Source: DATKJS01 sp050015275 (GTDB lineage Bacteria > Acidobacteriota > Aminicenantia > Aminicenantales > Saccharicenantaceae). From it: 64,000 nucleotides of DNA. Below the pieces are notes generated by a model, which worked only from the letters and a program-made list of their open reading frames with translations, made no database searches and was not told where the DNA came from. Positions 34,933 to 44,200 of this stretch are shown here, piece by piece; the stretch's first letter is position 1, and each line of letters begins with the position of its first letter. The stretch spans positions 1 through 64,000 of the forward strand of contig JBEKBS010000010.1 in NCBI GenBank assembly GCA_050015275.1. The letters run 5' to 3'. Both the position numbers and the translations under genes were made by a program.

Positions 34933-35576
34933 GCTGCGGGACATGGAAGAAACGGATCTCCGACGCCCAGGACGGGGCCCTGTCCGGGAAACGGGCCGTC
35001 GGTCTCGAACGCCATCTCAAAGGATGCGCCTCCTGCCGCGCTTACAGGGATGACTTGGCCCGGCTGGGGAGAGGGGTGAAAGATTTGGCCGGTCCCGGGT
35101 TGGCTCCCGCGGAGTGGGAGGATTTCGGCCGCAGGCTGGGCGCCCGGCTGGCCGTGGCCGCGGCCTCCCGCGAGGCCGATGGCCGCCCGGATGACGAACG
35201 GGGAGATCTCCGGGTCACGCCGCACCTGCCCGTCCTTTGGCAATGGGCCCGGGCCGCGGTGGGCTTCGTCCTCCTGGCCTTCGTCGTGACTTATCTCGCG
35301 GTCCTGCGTCCCCATCGCGGCCAGGAGCCGGTCTCCGTATCGTTCGAGGATTCCGTCGCGCAGGTCATCCGCGAGATCGGGGCGGATCCCGAGCTCGAAC
35401 GCTCGTTCAACAGGGAGATCGTAGCTTCGATCAACGAGGCTGCGGAGGGCCAGCCCGGAACAAGCGCGGTTCGCTTCGACGACAATCCCCTGTTCTGGGA
35501 GGGGATGAGCGAAGAGGACCTGCGCTTCATTGAGTCCGAATTGCGGAAAGAACAAGGTCATGGAGGTTTGACATGA
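34929..35576 (+). CDS. Membrane anti-sigma factor with zinc-finger domain
   Basis: 215 residues. N-terminal zf-HC2-type anti-sigma domain with H-x3-C-x2-C (HLKGCASC, about 29-36) preceded by a cysteine at residue 3; one membrane helix near 108-125; and a periplasmic acidic domain (about 126-215). Likely binds and holds the preceding sigma factor at the membrane until an envelope signal releases it. It overlaps both neighbours by 4 bases. Confidence 0.88.
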   Translation: MSCGTWKKRISDAQDGALSGKRAVGLERHLKGCASCRAYRDDLARLGRGVKDLAGPGLAPAEWEDFGRRLGARLAVAAASREADGRPDDERGDLRVTPHLPVLWQWARAAVGFVLLAFVVTYLAVLRPHRGQEPVSVSFEDSVAQVIREIGADPELERSFNREIVASINEAAEGQPGTSAVRFDDNPLFWEGMSEEDLRFIESELRKEQGHGGLT

Positions 35577-36061
35577 GAACGAAGAGGGTCATCGTTTTGC
35601 TCTTGGCTGGCCTCGCCTTGCCGGGCTGGGCGGCCGCCCTTCCCCTCCAAGGCGACCCTCAAGCGCGGGCCAGGCTCAGGGAGAACATCAACACTCTCCG
35701 GCTCCTCCGGATGACCGAGGCCCTCGATCTGACGGAGGCCCAGACGGCCAGGCTTTTTCCCGCCATGAACCGGATCGAAAAGGAGAAGGCCGAGCTCCAG
35801 CGGCGGATGGGGGGCGAGATCCGGGACCTCCGGGCGGCCCTCGACAAGAGCCCGGTCCAGGACGCGGATATCCTGGCCCTCGTCCGGAGGGTCAAGGAGA
35901 CCCGGCAGGCGGTCCAGCAGAAGGACGAGGAGTTCGAAGCCCTGCTCGACGAGAACCTGACGCCGGCCCAGAAGGGCCGCTATCTCATCTTCCTGGTGGA
36001 CTTCGCCAGGGGGCTGGGGGAGAAGCTCAACCGGGCCCGGCAGATCCGGGAGAAAAATTAA
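35573..36061 (+). CDS. Spy/CpxP-like periplasmic protein with LTxxQ motifs
   Basis: 162 residues. Signal peptide (basic start, hydrophobic core to about residue 22, AALP). The mature part is alpha-helical and charged, with two LTxxQ motifs (DLTEAQTARL near 51-60 and NLTPAQKGRY near 127-136), the hallmark of the Spy/CpxP/zinc-resistance-associated family. It could act as a periplasmic chaperone or as the sensor for the anti-sigma factor just upstream, with which it overlaps. No metal-binding cluster is obvious. Confidence 0.75.
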   Translation: MRTKRVIVLLLAGLALPGWAAALPLQGDPQARARLRENINTLRLLRMTEALDLTEAQTARLFPAMNRIEKEKAELQRRMGGEIRDLRAALDKSPVQDADILALVRRVKETRQAVQQKDEEFEALLDENLTPAQKGRYLIFLVDFARGLGEKLNRARQIREKN

Positions 36062-36070
36062 CGTAAGGTC

Positions 36071-36099
36071 TTGACAAGAAGCGGCGATTCCTATAAGAT
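36071..36099 (+). promoter_or_regulatory. Promoter of the tRNA-tuf-rif supercluster
   Basis: Perfect TTGACA (36071-36076), 17-base spacer, TAAGAT (36094-36099). About 145 bases of leader precede the first tRNA. Confidence 0.7.
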
Positions 36100-36110
36100 A
36101 ACAATCGCCG
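36082..36110. promoter_or_regulatory. 8-bp inverted repeat around the -10 box of the tRNA-tuf promoter
   Basis: CGGCGATT (36082-36089) and AATCGCCG (36103-36110) are exact reverse complements separated by 13 bases that contain the -10 hexamer. This could be an operator or a structure in the early transcript. Confidence 0.45.
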
Positions 36111-36244
36111 TTCTGTCTATTTCAGACTAACTCTCTGAAAAAGAACAACTTCGAGCTCGAGGAGAAAATTTTTTTATTTTTCAGCTCTTCTTCTGTACTT
36201 CCACGCGAACACGCACGATTGGGGTTTGTCACGATTGACGGCAC

Positions 36245-36317
36245 GCCAGCGTAGCTCAGCAGGTAGAGCGGCTGATTTGTAATCAGCGGGTCAGGGGTTC
36301 GAATCCCTTCGCTGGCT
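36245..36317 (+). tRNA. tRNA-Thr(TGT)
   Basis: 73 bases; acceptor GCCAGCG/CGCTGGC, anticodon stem GCTGA/TCAGC with loop TTTGTAA, T-loop GTTCGAATC. CCA is not encoded. First of four tRNAs upstream of tuf, in the same order as in the E. coli tufB operon. Confidence 0.97.
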
Positions 36318-36421
36318 TAGCAGCGGCGATTGAGCGGGTTATCGGACAACGGAATATCCTTACCGCGACGGATGAATGTTCATTTCAGGCAATCGAGGCT
36401 TTCGAGGATGGTTCATGCGCT

Positions 36422-36504
36422 GGGCAGGTTCCAGAGTGGCCAAATGGGGCGGGCTGTAAACCCGCTGCGGAAACGCTTCGGAGGTTCGAATCCTTCCCTG
36501 CCCA
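36422..36504 (+). tRNA. tRNA-Tyr(GTA)
   Basis: 83 bases with the long variable arm of type II tRNAs. Acceptor GGGCAGG/CCTGCCC, anticodon stem GCGGG/CCCGC with loop CTGTAAA. CCA is not encoded. Confidence 0.96.
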
Positions 36505-36508
36505 TTTC

Positions 36509-36582
<74 letters not shown>

Positions 36583-36600
36583 CTTTCTCGAGCTTATCGG

Positions 36601-36673
36601 GCCCAAGTAGCTCAGTTGGCAGAGCACGTCCTTGGTAAGGACGGGGTCACCAGTTCAACTCTGGTCTTGGGCT
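36601..36673 (+). tRNA. tRNA-Thr(GGT)
   Basis: 73 bases; acceptor GCCCAAG/CTTGGGC, anticodon stem CGTCC/GGACG with loop TTGGTAA. CCA is not encoded. Lies 54 bases before the first tuf gene. Confidence 0.96.
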
Positions 36674-36691
36674 TTCATGATCGCAGACGGT

Positions 36692-36710
36692 GGCCCTCAA
36701 AGATAGGGCC
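36692..36710 (+). other. Hairpin in the tuf leader
   Basis: GGCCCT, a 7-base loop, AGGGCC, ending 4 bases before GGAGG of tuf. It may be a processing or translation-control structure between the last tRNA and tuf. Confidence 0.4.
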
Positions 36711-36727
36711 TCGGGAGGTATGAGCGA

Positions 36728-37927
<1,200 letters not shown>

Positions 37928-37969
37928 GGGCCGGAGGACGGAGAGGAATTTCCGAGGGAAGGATCGAAC

Positions 37970-38119
37970 ATGCGGGAGATGATCACGCTTCAATGCGGCG
38001 AGTGCAAGCGCCGGAATTATTCTTCGACGCGGAACAAAAAAAAGCAGACCGAGAAGCTCGAGATCAAGAAGTTCTGTCCGTTCTGCCGGACGCACACGCT
38101 TCATAAGGAAGTCAAATAA
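37970..38119 (+). CDS. rpmG: 50S ribosomal protein L33
   Basis: 49 residues. MREMITLQCGECKRRNYSSTRNK and FCPFCRTHTLHKEVK are the L33 signatures. Both CxxC pairs are present, so it is the zinc-binding form. Lies between tuf and tRNA-Trp, its usual place. Confidence 0.97.
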   Translation: MREMITLQCGECKRRNYSSTRNKKKQTEKLEIKKFCPFCRTHTLHKEVK

Positions 38120-38142
38120 GGGACCGATGAGGAGACAGAGAC

Positions 38143-38218
<76 letters not shown>

Positions 38219-38278
38219 TGCTTTCTCCGGGCCGGCCGGAACGGGTCCGGCCGGGGGACGCTCTGCGAGGGTCAAGCC

Positions 38279-38491
38279 ATGAATGACAAGATTCGCTGGT
38301 ACAAACGCTTCGGGAATTTTTTGAAGGACGTCCGGTCGGAGCTCAGGAAGGTCACCTGGCCTTCCCGGAACGAGGTCTACAGCACGACCATCGTCGTCAT
38401 CGCGGCGACGATCTTCTTCGGCTTCTACCTCTTTCTTATGGATGTCGTCTTCTCCTGGGTCATCGGCAAGGTGCAGGCCCTGTTCGGCTAA
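38279..38491 (+). CDS. secE: Preprotein translocase subunit SecE
   Basis: 70 residues. Single-helix bacterial SecE: FLKDVRSELRKVTWPSRNEVYSTT amphipathic region, then one membrane helix (about 40-65). Stabilises SecY in the translocon. Start chosen at MNDKIRW, since upstream codons overlap tRNA-Trp. Confidence 0.96.
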   Translation: MNDKIRWYKRFGNFLKDVRSELRKVTWPSRNEVYSTTIVVIAATIFFGFYLFLMDVVFSWVIGKVQALFG

Positions 38492-38511
38492 TCGGATCAA
38501 GGATACGGGCG

Positions 38512-39042
38512 ATGGCAAAAAACTGGTATGTCGTTCATACCTACTCAGGTTTCGAGAAGTTCGTGGCGGAAACCATCAAGCAGAAGGCCGCCGAGGTCCA
38601 CCTGGAGGACCAGGTCGGGCAGATCATCATCCCGACCGAGGACGTCATCGAGATCCGGGCGGGAAAAAAGGTCGTCTCCACGAAGAGGTCCTATCCGGGC
38701 TACATCCTCGTCGAAATGGAGATGAGCGATGAGAACTGGCTGATGATCCGCCAGGTCCCCAAGGTCACGGGCTTCGTGGGGTCCGGCCGGACGCCCACGC
38801 CCCTGAGCAAGAAGGACGTCAGCCAGATCGTGGAGCACATGGAAACGACCTCGGAGAAGCCCAAGCCCAAGCACTCGTTCGAAAAAGGCGAGGCCGTCCG
38901 GATCATCGACGGCCCCTTCTTCAACTTCAACGGGATTGTTGAGGAGGTCAACCACGAGAGGAGCACCCTGAAGGTTCTCGTCACCATCTTCGGCCGGTCG
39001 ACGCCCGTGGAGCTCGAGTTCCTGCAGGTGGAAAAGCTTTAG
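38512..39042 (+). CDS. nusG: Transcription termination/antitermination protein NusG
   Basis: 176 residues. NGN domain (WYVVHTYSGFEKFVAETI, YPGYILVEMEM) and C-terminal KOW domain (FEKGEAVRIIDGPFFNFNGIVEEV). Couples RNA polymerase to Rho or the ribosome. Between secE and rplK as usual. Confidence 0.97.
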   Translation: MAKNWYVVHTYSGFEKFVAETIKQKAAEVHLEDQVGQIIIPTEDVIEIRAGKKVVSTKRSYPGYILVEMEMSDENWLMIRQVPKVTGFVGSGRTPTPLSKKDVSQIVEHMETTSEKPKPKHSFEKGEAVRIIDGPFFNFNGIVEEVNHERSTLKVLVTIFGRSTPVELEFLQVEKL

Positions 39043-39051
39043 GAGGACGAG

Positions 39052-39483
39052 ATGTCGAAAGAAGTCATCGCGAAGATCAAGCTCGAGATCGTGGCGGGCC
39101 AGGCCAGCCCCGCCCCTCCCGTCGGCCCCGCCCTCGGCCAGCACGGCGTCAACATCATGCAGTTCGTCCGCGAGTTCAACGACCGGACGGGCAAGATGGA
39201 CGAGGGGACCGTCGTCCCGGTCCTGATCACCGTCTTCAAGGATAAGTCGTTCAATTTCCTCATCAAGACGCCCCCGGCCTCCTACCTCCTGAAGAAGGCG
39301 GCCGGCATCGCCAAGGGCTCCGGGGCGCCGAACAAGGACAAGGTCGGGAAGGTCACCTGGAAGCAGATCGAGGACATCGCCCGGACGAAGCTCCCCGACC
39401 TCAACGCCTACGATATCGAGGCGGCCAAGAAGATCATCGAGGGGACCGCTAAAAACATGGGATTGGAGATCGTCAGTGAGTAA
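39052..39483 (+). CDS. rplK: 50S ribosomal protein L11
   Basis: 143 residues. IKLEIVAGQASPAPPVGPALGQHGVNIMQF is the L11 N-terminal signature with the proline-rich hinge. It binds the GTPase-associated centre of 23S rRNA. It overlaps rplA by 8 bases. Confidence 0.97.
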   Translation: MSKEVIAKIKLEIVAGQASPAPPVGPALGQHGVNIMQFVREFNDRTGKMDEGTVVPVLITVFKDKSFNFLIKTPPASYLLKKAAGIAKGSGAPNKDKVGKVTWKQIEDIARTKLPDLNAYDIEAAKKIIEGTAKNMGLEIVSE

Positions 39484-40174
39484 GCGCGGCAAGAACTACG
39501 TCAAGGCCAGAGAGCTCAAAGGGCAGGAGGTCCGGGAATACTCCGTCGAGGAGGCCGTCGCCCTTCTCAAGAAAGCCCACTACGCCAAGTTCGACGAGTC
39601 GGTGGACGTGTCCGTCCGGCTTGGCGTCAACCCCAAGTACTCGGACCAGATGGTCCGGGGGACGATCGTCCTGCCCCACGGCACGGGCAAGACTAAGAAG
39701 ATCTGCGTCATCGCGGCCGGTGAAAAGATCAAGGAGGCCGAAGAGGCCGGGGCCGACCACGCCGGAGGCGAGGACCTTATCGAAAAGATCGCCGGCGGCT
39801 GGATCGACTTCGACATCGTCATCGCCACCCCCGACGTCATGCGCGGGGTCGGGAAGCTCGGCCGGATCCTGGGGACCAAGGGCCTGATGCCCAACCCCAA
39901 GTCCGGCACGGTGACCTTCGACATCAAGAAGGCCGTCGCCGAGACCAAGGCCGGCAAGGTCGAGTTCCGCGTGGACAAGACCAGCATCGTCCACACCACG
40001 GTGGGGAAGGTCTCGTTCCCCGAGGTCAAGCTCGCGGAGAACGTCCAGACCTTCATCCAGGCCATCGTCCACGCCAAGCCGCCGGCCGCTAAGGGCAAGT
40101 ACATCCGGAGCATGTTCATCTCTTCGACCATGGGGCCGTCATTCAAGATCTCCGAGGACATCTTAGAGAAATAG
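39476..40174 (+). CDS. rplA: 50S ribosomal protein L1
   Basis: 232 residues, GTG start inside the end of rplK. SVDVSVRLGVNPKYSDQMVRGTIVLPHGTGK and GTKGLMPNPKSGTVT are L1 signatures. It forms the L1 stalk and, in many bacteria, represses its own operon. The gap before rplK is only 9 bases, so an L1 target there is unlikely. Confidence 0.97.
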   Translation: MSKRGKNYVKARELKGQEVREYSVEEAVALLKKAHYAKFDESVDVSVRLGVNPKYSDQMVRGTIVLPHGTGKTKKICVIAAGEKIKEAEEAGADHAGGEDLIEKIAGGWIDFDIVIATPDVMRGVGKLGRILGTKGLMPNPKSGTVTFDIKKAVAETKAGKVEFRVDKTSIVHTTVGKVSFPEVKLAENVQTFIQAIVHAKPPAAKGKYIRSMFISSTMGPSFKISEDILEK

Positions 40175-40185
40175 GAGAGAGCGAC

Positions 40186-40710
40186 GTGAAGAAGGAAACA
40201 AAGGGACAAGTCATCAAGGCTCTCGAGGGCGTCGCCGACGCCAACAGCACGTACTACCTGGTGGACTACAAGCGGATGAAGGTGTCCCAGAGCGTGGAGC
40301 TCCGCAAGCTCCTCCGGAAGAACGCTTACACCTACAAGGTGGTCAAGAACCGGCTGGCCCTGCGAGCCCTCAGCAAGCGGGCCCCGGCCGAGCTCAAACC
40401 GTTCTTCGAGAAGCCCACGGCGATCGCTTTCGCCGCCCAGGACCCCATCGGGCTGGCCAAGATCCTCAAGGATTACTCCGCCCAGGGCAAGGTCCTGGCG
40501 GTCAAGGCCGGCGTCGTCGAGGGCCAGTACATGGCCCCGGGGCGGTTCGACGAGATCACCCGGCTCTCCTCCCGCAACGATCTCATCGGGAAGATCGGGT
40601 TCATGATGGCTTCGCCGCTCGTCCGGCTCATGCGGACCCTCCAGGCCCCCCTGGGGAACATGGGGAGCCTGCTGAGCCAGCTCGAGACCAAGAAACAGGA
40701 CGGGAAATAA
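40186..40710 (+). CDS. rplJ: 50S ribosomal protein L10
   Basis: 174 residues, GTG start. YYLVDYKRMKVSQSVELRKLLRKN and VVKNRLALRAL match the L10 N-terminal domain; the C-terminal helix is the anchor for L7/L12 dimers. Only 11 bases separate it from rplA, so the long L10 leader known in enterobacteria is absent. Confidence 0.96.
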   Translation: MKKETKGQVIKALEGVADANSTYYLVDYKRMKVSQSVELRKLLRKNAYTYKVVKNRLALRALSKRAPAELKPFFEKPTAIAFAAQDPIGLAKILKDYSAQGKVLAVKAGVVEGQYMAPGRFDEITRLSSRNDLIGKIGFMMASPLVRLMRTLQAPLGNMGSLLSQLETKKQDGK

Positions 40711-40758
40711 TCGATAGAGGTCGATAGGACCCAAGACCAAATAAAGGAGACTCGTGAC

Positions 40759-41145
40759 ATGGAAAAACTCACCAAGGAACAGTTTTTCGCGCACCTGGAC
40801 AGCCTGACGATTCTGGAGCTCTCGGACTACATCAAAGAGTTCGAAACCCGGTACGGCATCAGCGCCGCCACGGCCCCCGTCATGATGGCCGGCGGAGCCG
40901 CCCCCCAGGCCGAGGCCAAGCCCGCCGAGGAGAAGACCGAGTTCAACGTCATCCTGAAGACCGTCGGCGACAAGAAGATCAACGTCATCAAGGTCGTCCG
41001 CGAAGTGACCAGCCTCGGACTCAAGGAAGCGAAGGACCTCGTCGACGGCGCGCCGAAACCGCTCAAAGAGGGCGTGACCAAGGAAGAGGCCGAGTCCATC
41101 AAGGCCAAGTTCGCCGAAGTCGGAGCCGTCATCGAGCTTCAGTAA
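40759..41145 (+). CDS. rplL: 50S ribosomal protein L7/L12
   Basis: 128 residues. N-terminal dimerisation region, alanine- and proline-rich hinge (about 35-55), and C-terminal domain EKTEFNVILKTVGDKKINVIKVVREVTSLGLKEAKDLVDGAP. This is the stalk protein that recruits translation GTPases. Confidence 0.97.
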   Translation: MEKLTKEQFFAHLDSLTILELSDYIKEFETRYGISAATAPVMMAGGAAPQAEAKPAEEKTEFNVILKTVGDKKINVIKVVREVTSLGLKEAKDLVDGAPKPLKEGVTKEEAESIKAKFAEVGAVIELQ

Positions 41146-41206
41146 GTCGCATGACCCGTTTGGCTGATCATCCATTTTTCTTGAAATGGACTCAGGACAC
41201 GAAAAA

Positions 41207-41219
41207 CTCTTTTCAAGAG
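41207..41219 (+). other. Hairpin overlapping the rpoB ribosome site
   Basis: CTCTT, a 3-base loop, AAGAG. The right arm runs into AAGAGAG, the probable rpoB Shine-Dalgarno sequence 5 bases before the ATG. A longer CTTGAAA/TTTCAAG pair (41180-41217 region) spans the same spacer. Confidence 0.4.
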
Positions 41220-41226
41220 AGTCAGC

Positions 41227-44200
41227 ATGCTAACAGAACCTAAAATTTCTTCTCGCGAGAGGGTCGATTTTTCGAAGATCCGGCAGGTCTTCCCGATGCC
41301 CGCCCTCCTGGACATCCAGACCCAGTCGTACGCCGAGTTCCTCCAGATGGAGCTCCTGCCCGAGGAGCGCAAGGAGGTGGGTCTCCAGGCGGCCTTCAAG
41401 GACGTCTTCCCCATCTCCGACTTCAAGGAAACGACGGAGCTCGAGTTCCTCGGCTATTCGATCGGGACGTGGGAGTGCAAGTGCGGGCGGCTCAAGGGCG
41501 TCGAGAACTCGCGGGCCAAGTGCAACGCCTGCGGGACCCTCCTGCCGGCGGACGTCGAGCTCACCGAAAAGGAGATGTGCCCGTACTGCGGGGCGATGCG
41601 GAAGATCGAGATCCCTCTCTGCGACCATTGCGGGGACCGGGTGGGGCTCAAGATCAAGTACAGCCCCATGGAGTGCATCCAGAAGGGCTACACCTACTCC
41701 GTCCCCCTCAAGCTCAAGGTCCAGCTCGTGTCCTGGGAAAAGGACGCCACGACCAAGACCAAACGGCTCAAGCACATCAAACAGCAGGAAGTCTACTTCG
41801 GCGACATCCCCCTCATGACGGAGAAGGGGACGTTCATCTTCAACGGGATCGAACGGGTCGTCGTCAGCCAGCTCCAGCGGTCGCCGGGCGTGTTCTTCCG
41901 TCCGGCCGAAGCCAAGGGCTTCTTCATCGCCAAACTCATCCCGTACCGAGGGGCGTGGGTCGAGTTCGAGCACGATTCCAAGAGCCTCCTCTGGGTCCGC
42001 CTCGACCGGAAGAAGAAGTTCCTGGCCACCGTCTTCCTGAGGGCCCTGGGCTTCGGCTCCGACGAGGAGATTCTCAAGCTGTTCCACAAGTCCTCCAAGG
42101 TCATCGTCGAGGACGGTAAGCTGTTCTGGGAAGTGTCCGAGAGCCTCGTCGGCAAGACCCCCGCCGACGACGTCATGGACGCGCGGGGCCGGAAAGTCCT
42201 GGCCCCGGGCAAGAAAAAGATCAGCCCGGAAGTCTGCCAGGCCCTGATCGACGCCAAGGTGGCCCGGGTGCCCCTTCTCAAGAAGGAGCTCCAGGGGGCT
42301 TATTCCCTCACCGGGATCAAGGGCAAAGTCCGGGTCAACGAGGAGATCGGAGACGTCCAGCTCGACCTCCTCATCGGCCGCGCCGAGCCCTTCGAGGTCT
42401 TCTACCCCGAAGAGGACCGGGCCGGCCAGATCGTCGTTTCGACACTGCGGAAGGACCTCCGGAAGGACCGCCCCGCGGCCCTCGGCGAGATCTACCGGAA
42501 ACTGAGGCCGGGCGAGCCGCACACCCAGGAGAGCGCCCAGAACCTCTTCAGCAACCTGTTCTTCAATCCCCAGAAGTACAATTTTTCCCGGATCGGCCGC
42601 CTCAAGTTCAACATCAAGCTCGGGCTCGAAACGCCCATGGACGAGAAGACCCTGTCCCCCCAGGATTACATCGAGGTCCTCAAGTACCTCCTGAACCTCC
42701 GCCACGGCGAGGGGATGACGGACGACATCGACCACCTGGGCAACCGGCGCGTCCGGTCCGTGGGCGAGCTCGTCGAAAACGCTTTCCGGATCGGGCTGAC
42801 GCGGATGGAGCGGACGATCAAGGAAAAGATGACGATCACCGCCGACCTGGCCGCGGCCATGCCCCAGGACCTCATCAATTCCAAGCCGGTGATCGCGGCC
42901 CTCAAGGAGTTCTTCGGCAGCTCCCAGCTCTCCCAGTTCATGGACCAGATCAACAGCCTGGCCGAGATCACCCACAAGCGGCGCCTGAGCGCCCTTGGGC
43001 CCGGCGGACTCAGCCGGGAGCGGGCGGGGTTCGAGGTGCGCGACATCCAGACGTCCCACTACGGGAGGATCTGTCCCGTCGAGACCCCTGAAGGCCCGAA
43101 CATCGGCCTGATCTCCTCCTTGAGCTGTTACGCGCGCGTCAACGACTACGGCTTCCTCGAGACGCCCTACCGGAAGGTCAAGAACGGGCGGATCATCGAC
43201 TACGTCAAGGTCATCCACCCGGGAAGCAGCGACTATAAGGTCGGGGACATCATCGAGAAGGACGAGATGCTCAAGGCCGTTGAGAAGCTCAAGGCGGAGA
43301 AGGCCCGGCAGCTCCCCATCCTGCAGGCCCACAGTTTCTACCTCACGGCCTGGGAAGAGGAGAAATACAACATCGCCCAGGCCAACGCCGCGGTCGACGA
43401 CCGGGGGCGGTTCGTCAACGACCTCGTCAGCGCCCGCGAGCGCGGGAACTTCAAATTCATTCCCAAGGACCAGATCCACTACATCGACGTTTCGCCCAAG
43501 CAGCTCGTGTCCCTTTCGGCCGCCCTGATCCCGTTCCTCGAGCACGACGATGCCAACCGGGCCCTCATGGGATCGAACATGCAAAGGCAGGCCGTCCCGC
43601 TCATTCGGCCCGAGGCGCCGCTCATCGGCACCGGGATCGAGGATCTGGTGGCCGTCGGCTCCGGCGACGTGGTCGTCTGCCGGCGGTCCGGGGTCGTCGA
43701 GTTCGTGGATGCGGAACGGCTCGTCGTCCGCGTGGAGGAGAAGGAGAATCCCCGCGGCTACGAGGTCGGCACGGACCTCTACGTCCTGACCAAGTTCCTC
43801 CGGACCAACCAGAACACCTCCACGAACCACCGGCCCATCGTCCGGAGGGGCGACAAGGTCCGGAAGGGCCAGGTCCTTGCGGACAGCTCCTGCTCGGACA
43901 GCGGAGAGCTGGCCCTCGGCCGGAATGTCCTCTGCGCCTTCATGCCCTGGAGAGGGTACAACTTCGAGGACGCGATCATCGTCAGCGAAAAGCTGATCAA
44001 GGGCGACATCTTCACCTCCCTCCACATCGTGGAAGAGACGATCGAGGCCCGCGACACGAAGCTCGGCCCTGAAGAGATCACCCGCGACATCCCCAACGTT
44101 CCGGAGAACCTGCTCCGCAACCTCGATGAGAATGGCATCGTCCGGATCGGGGCCCACGTCAAGTCCGGCGACATCCTTGTCGGCAAAGTGGCGCCGAAGG

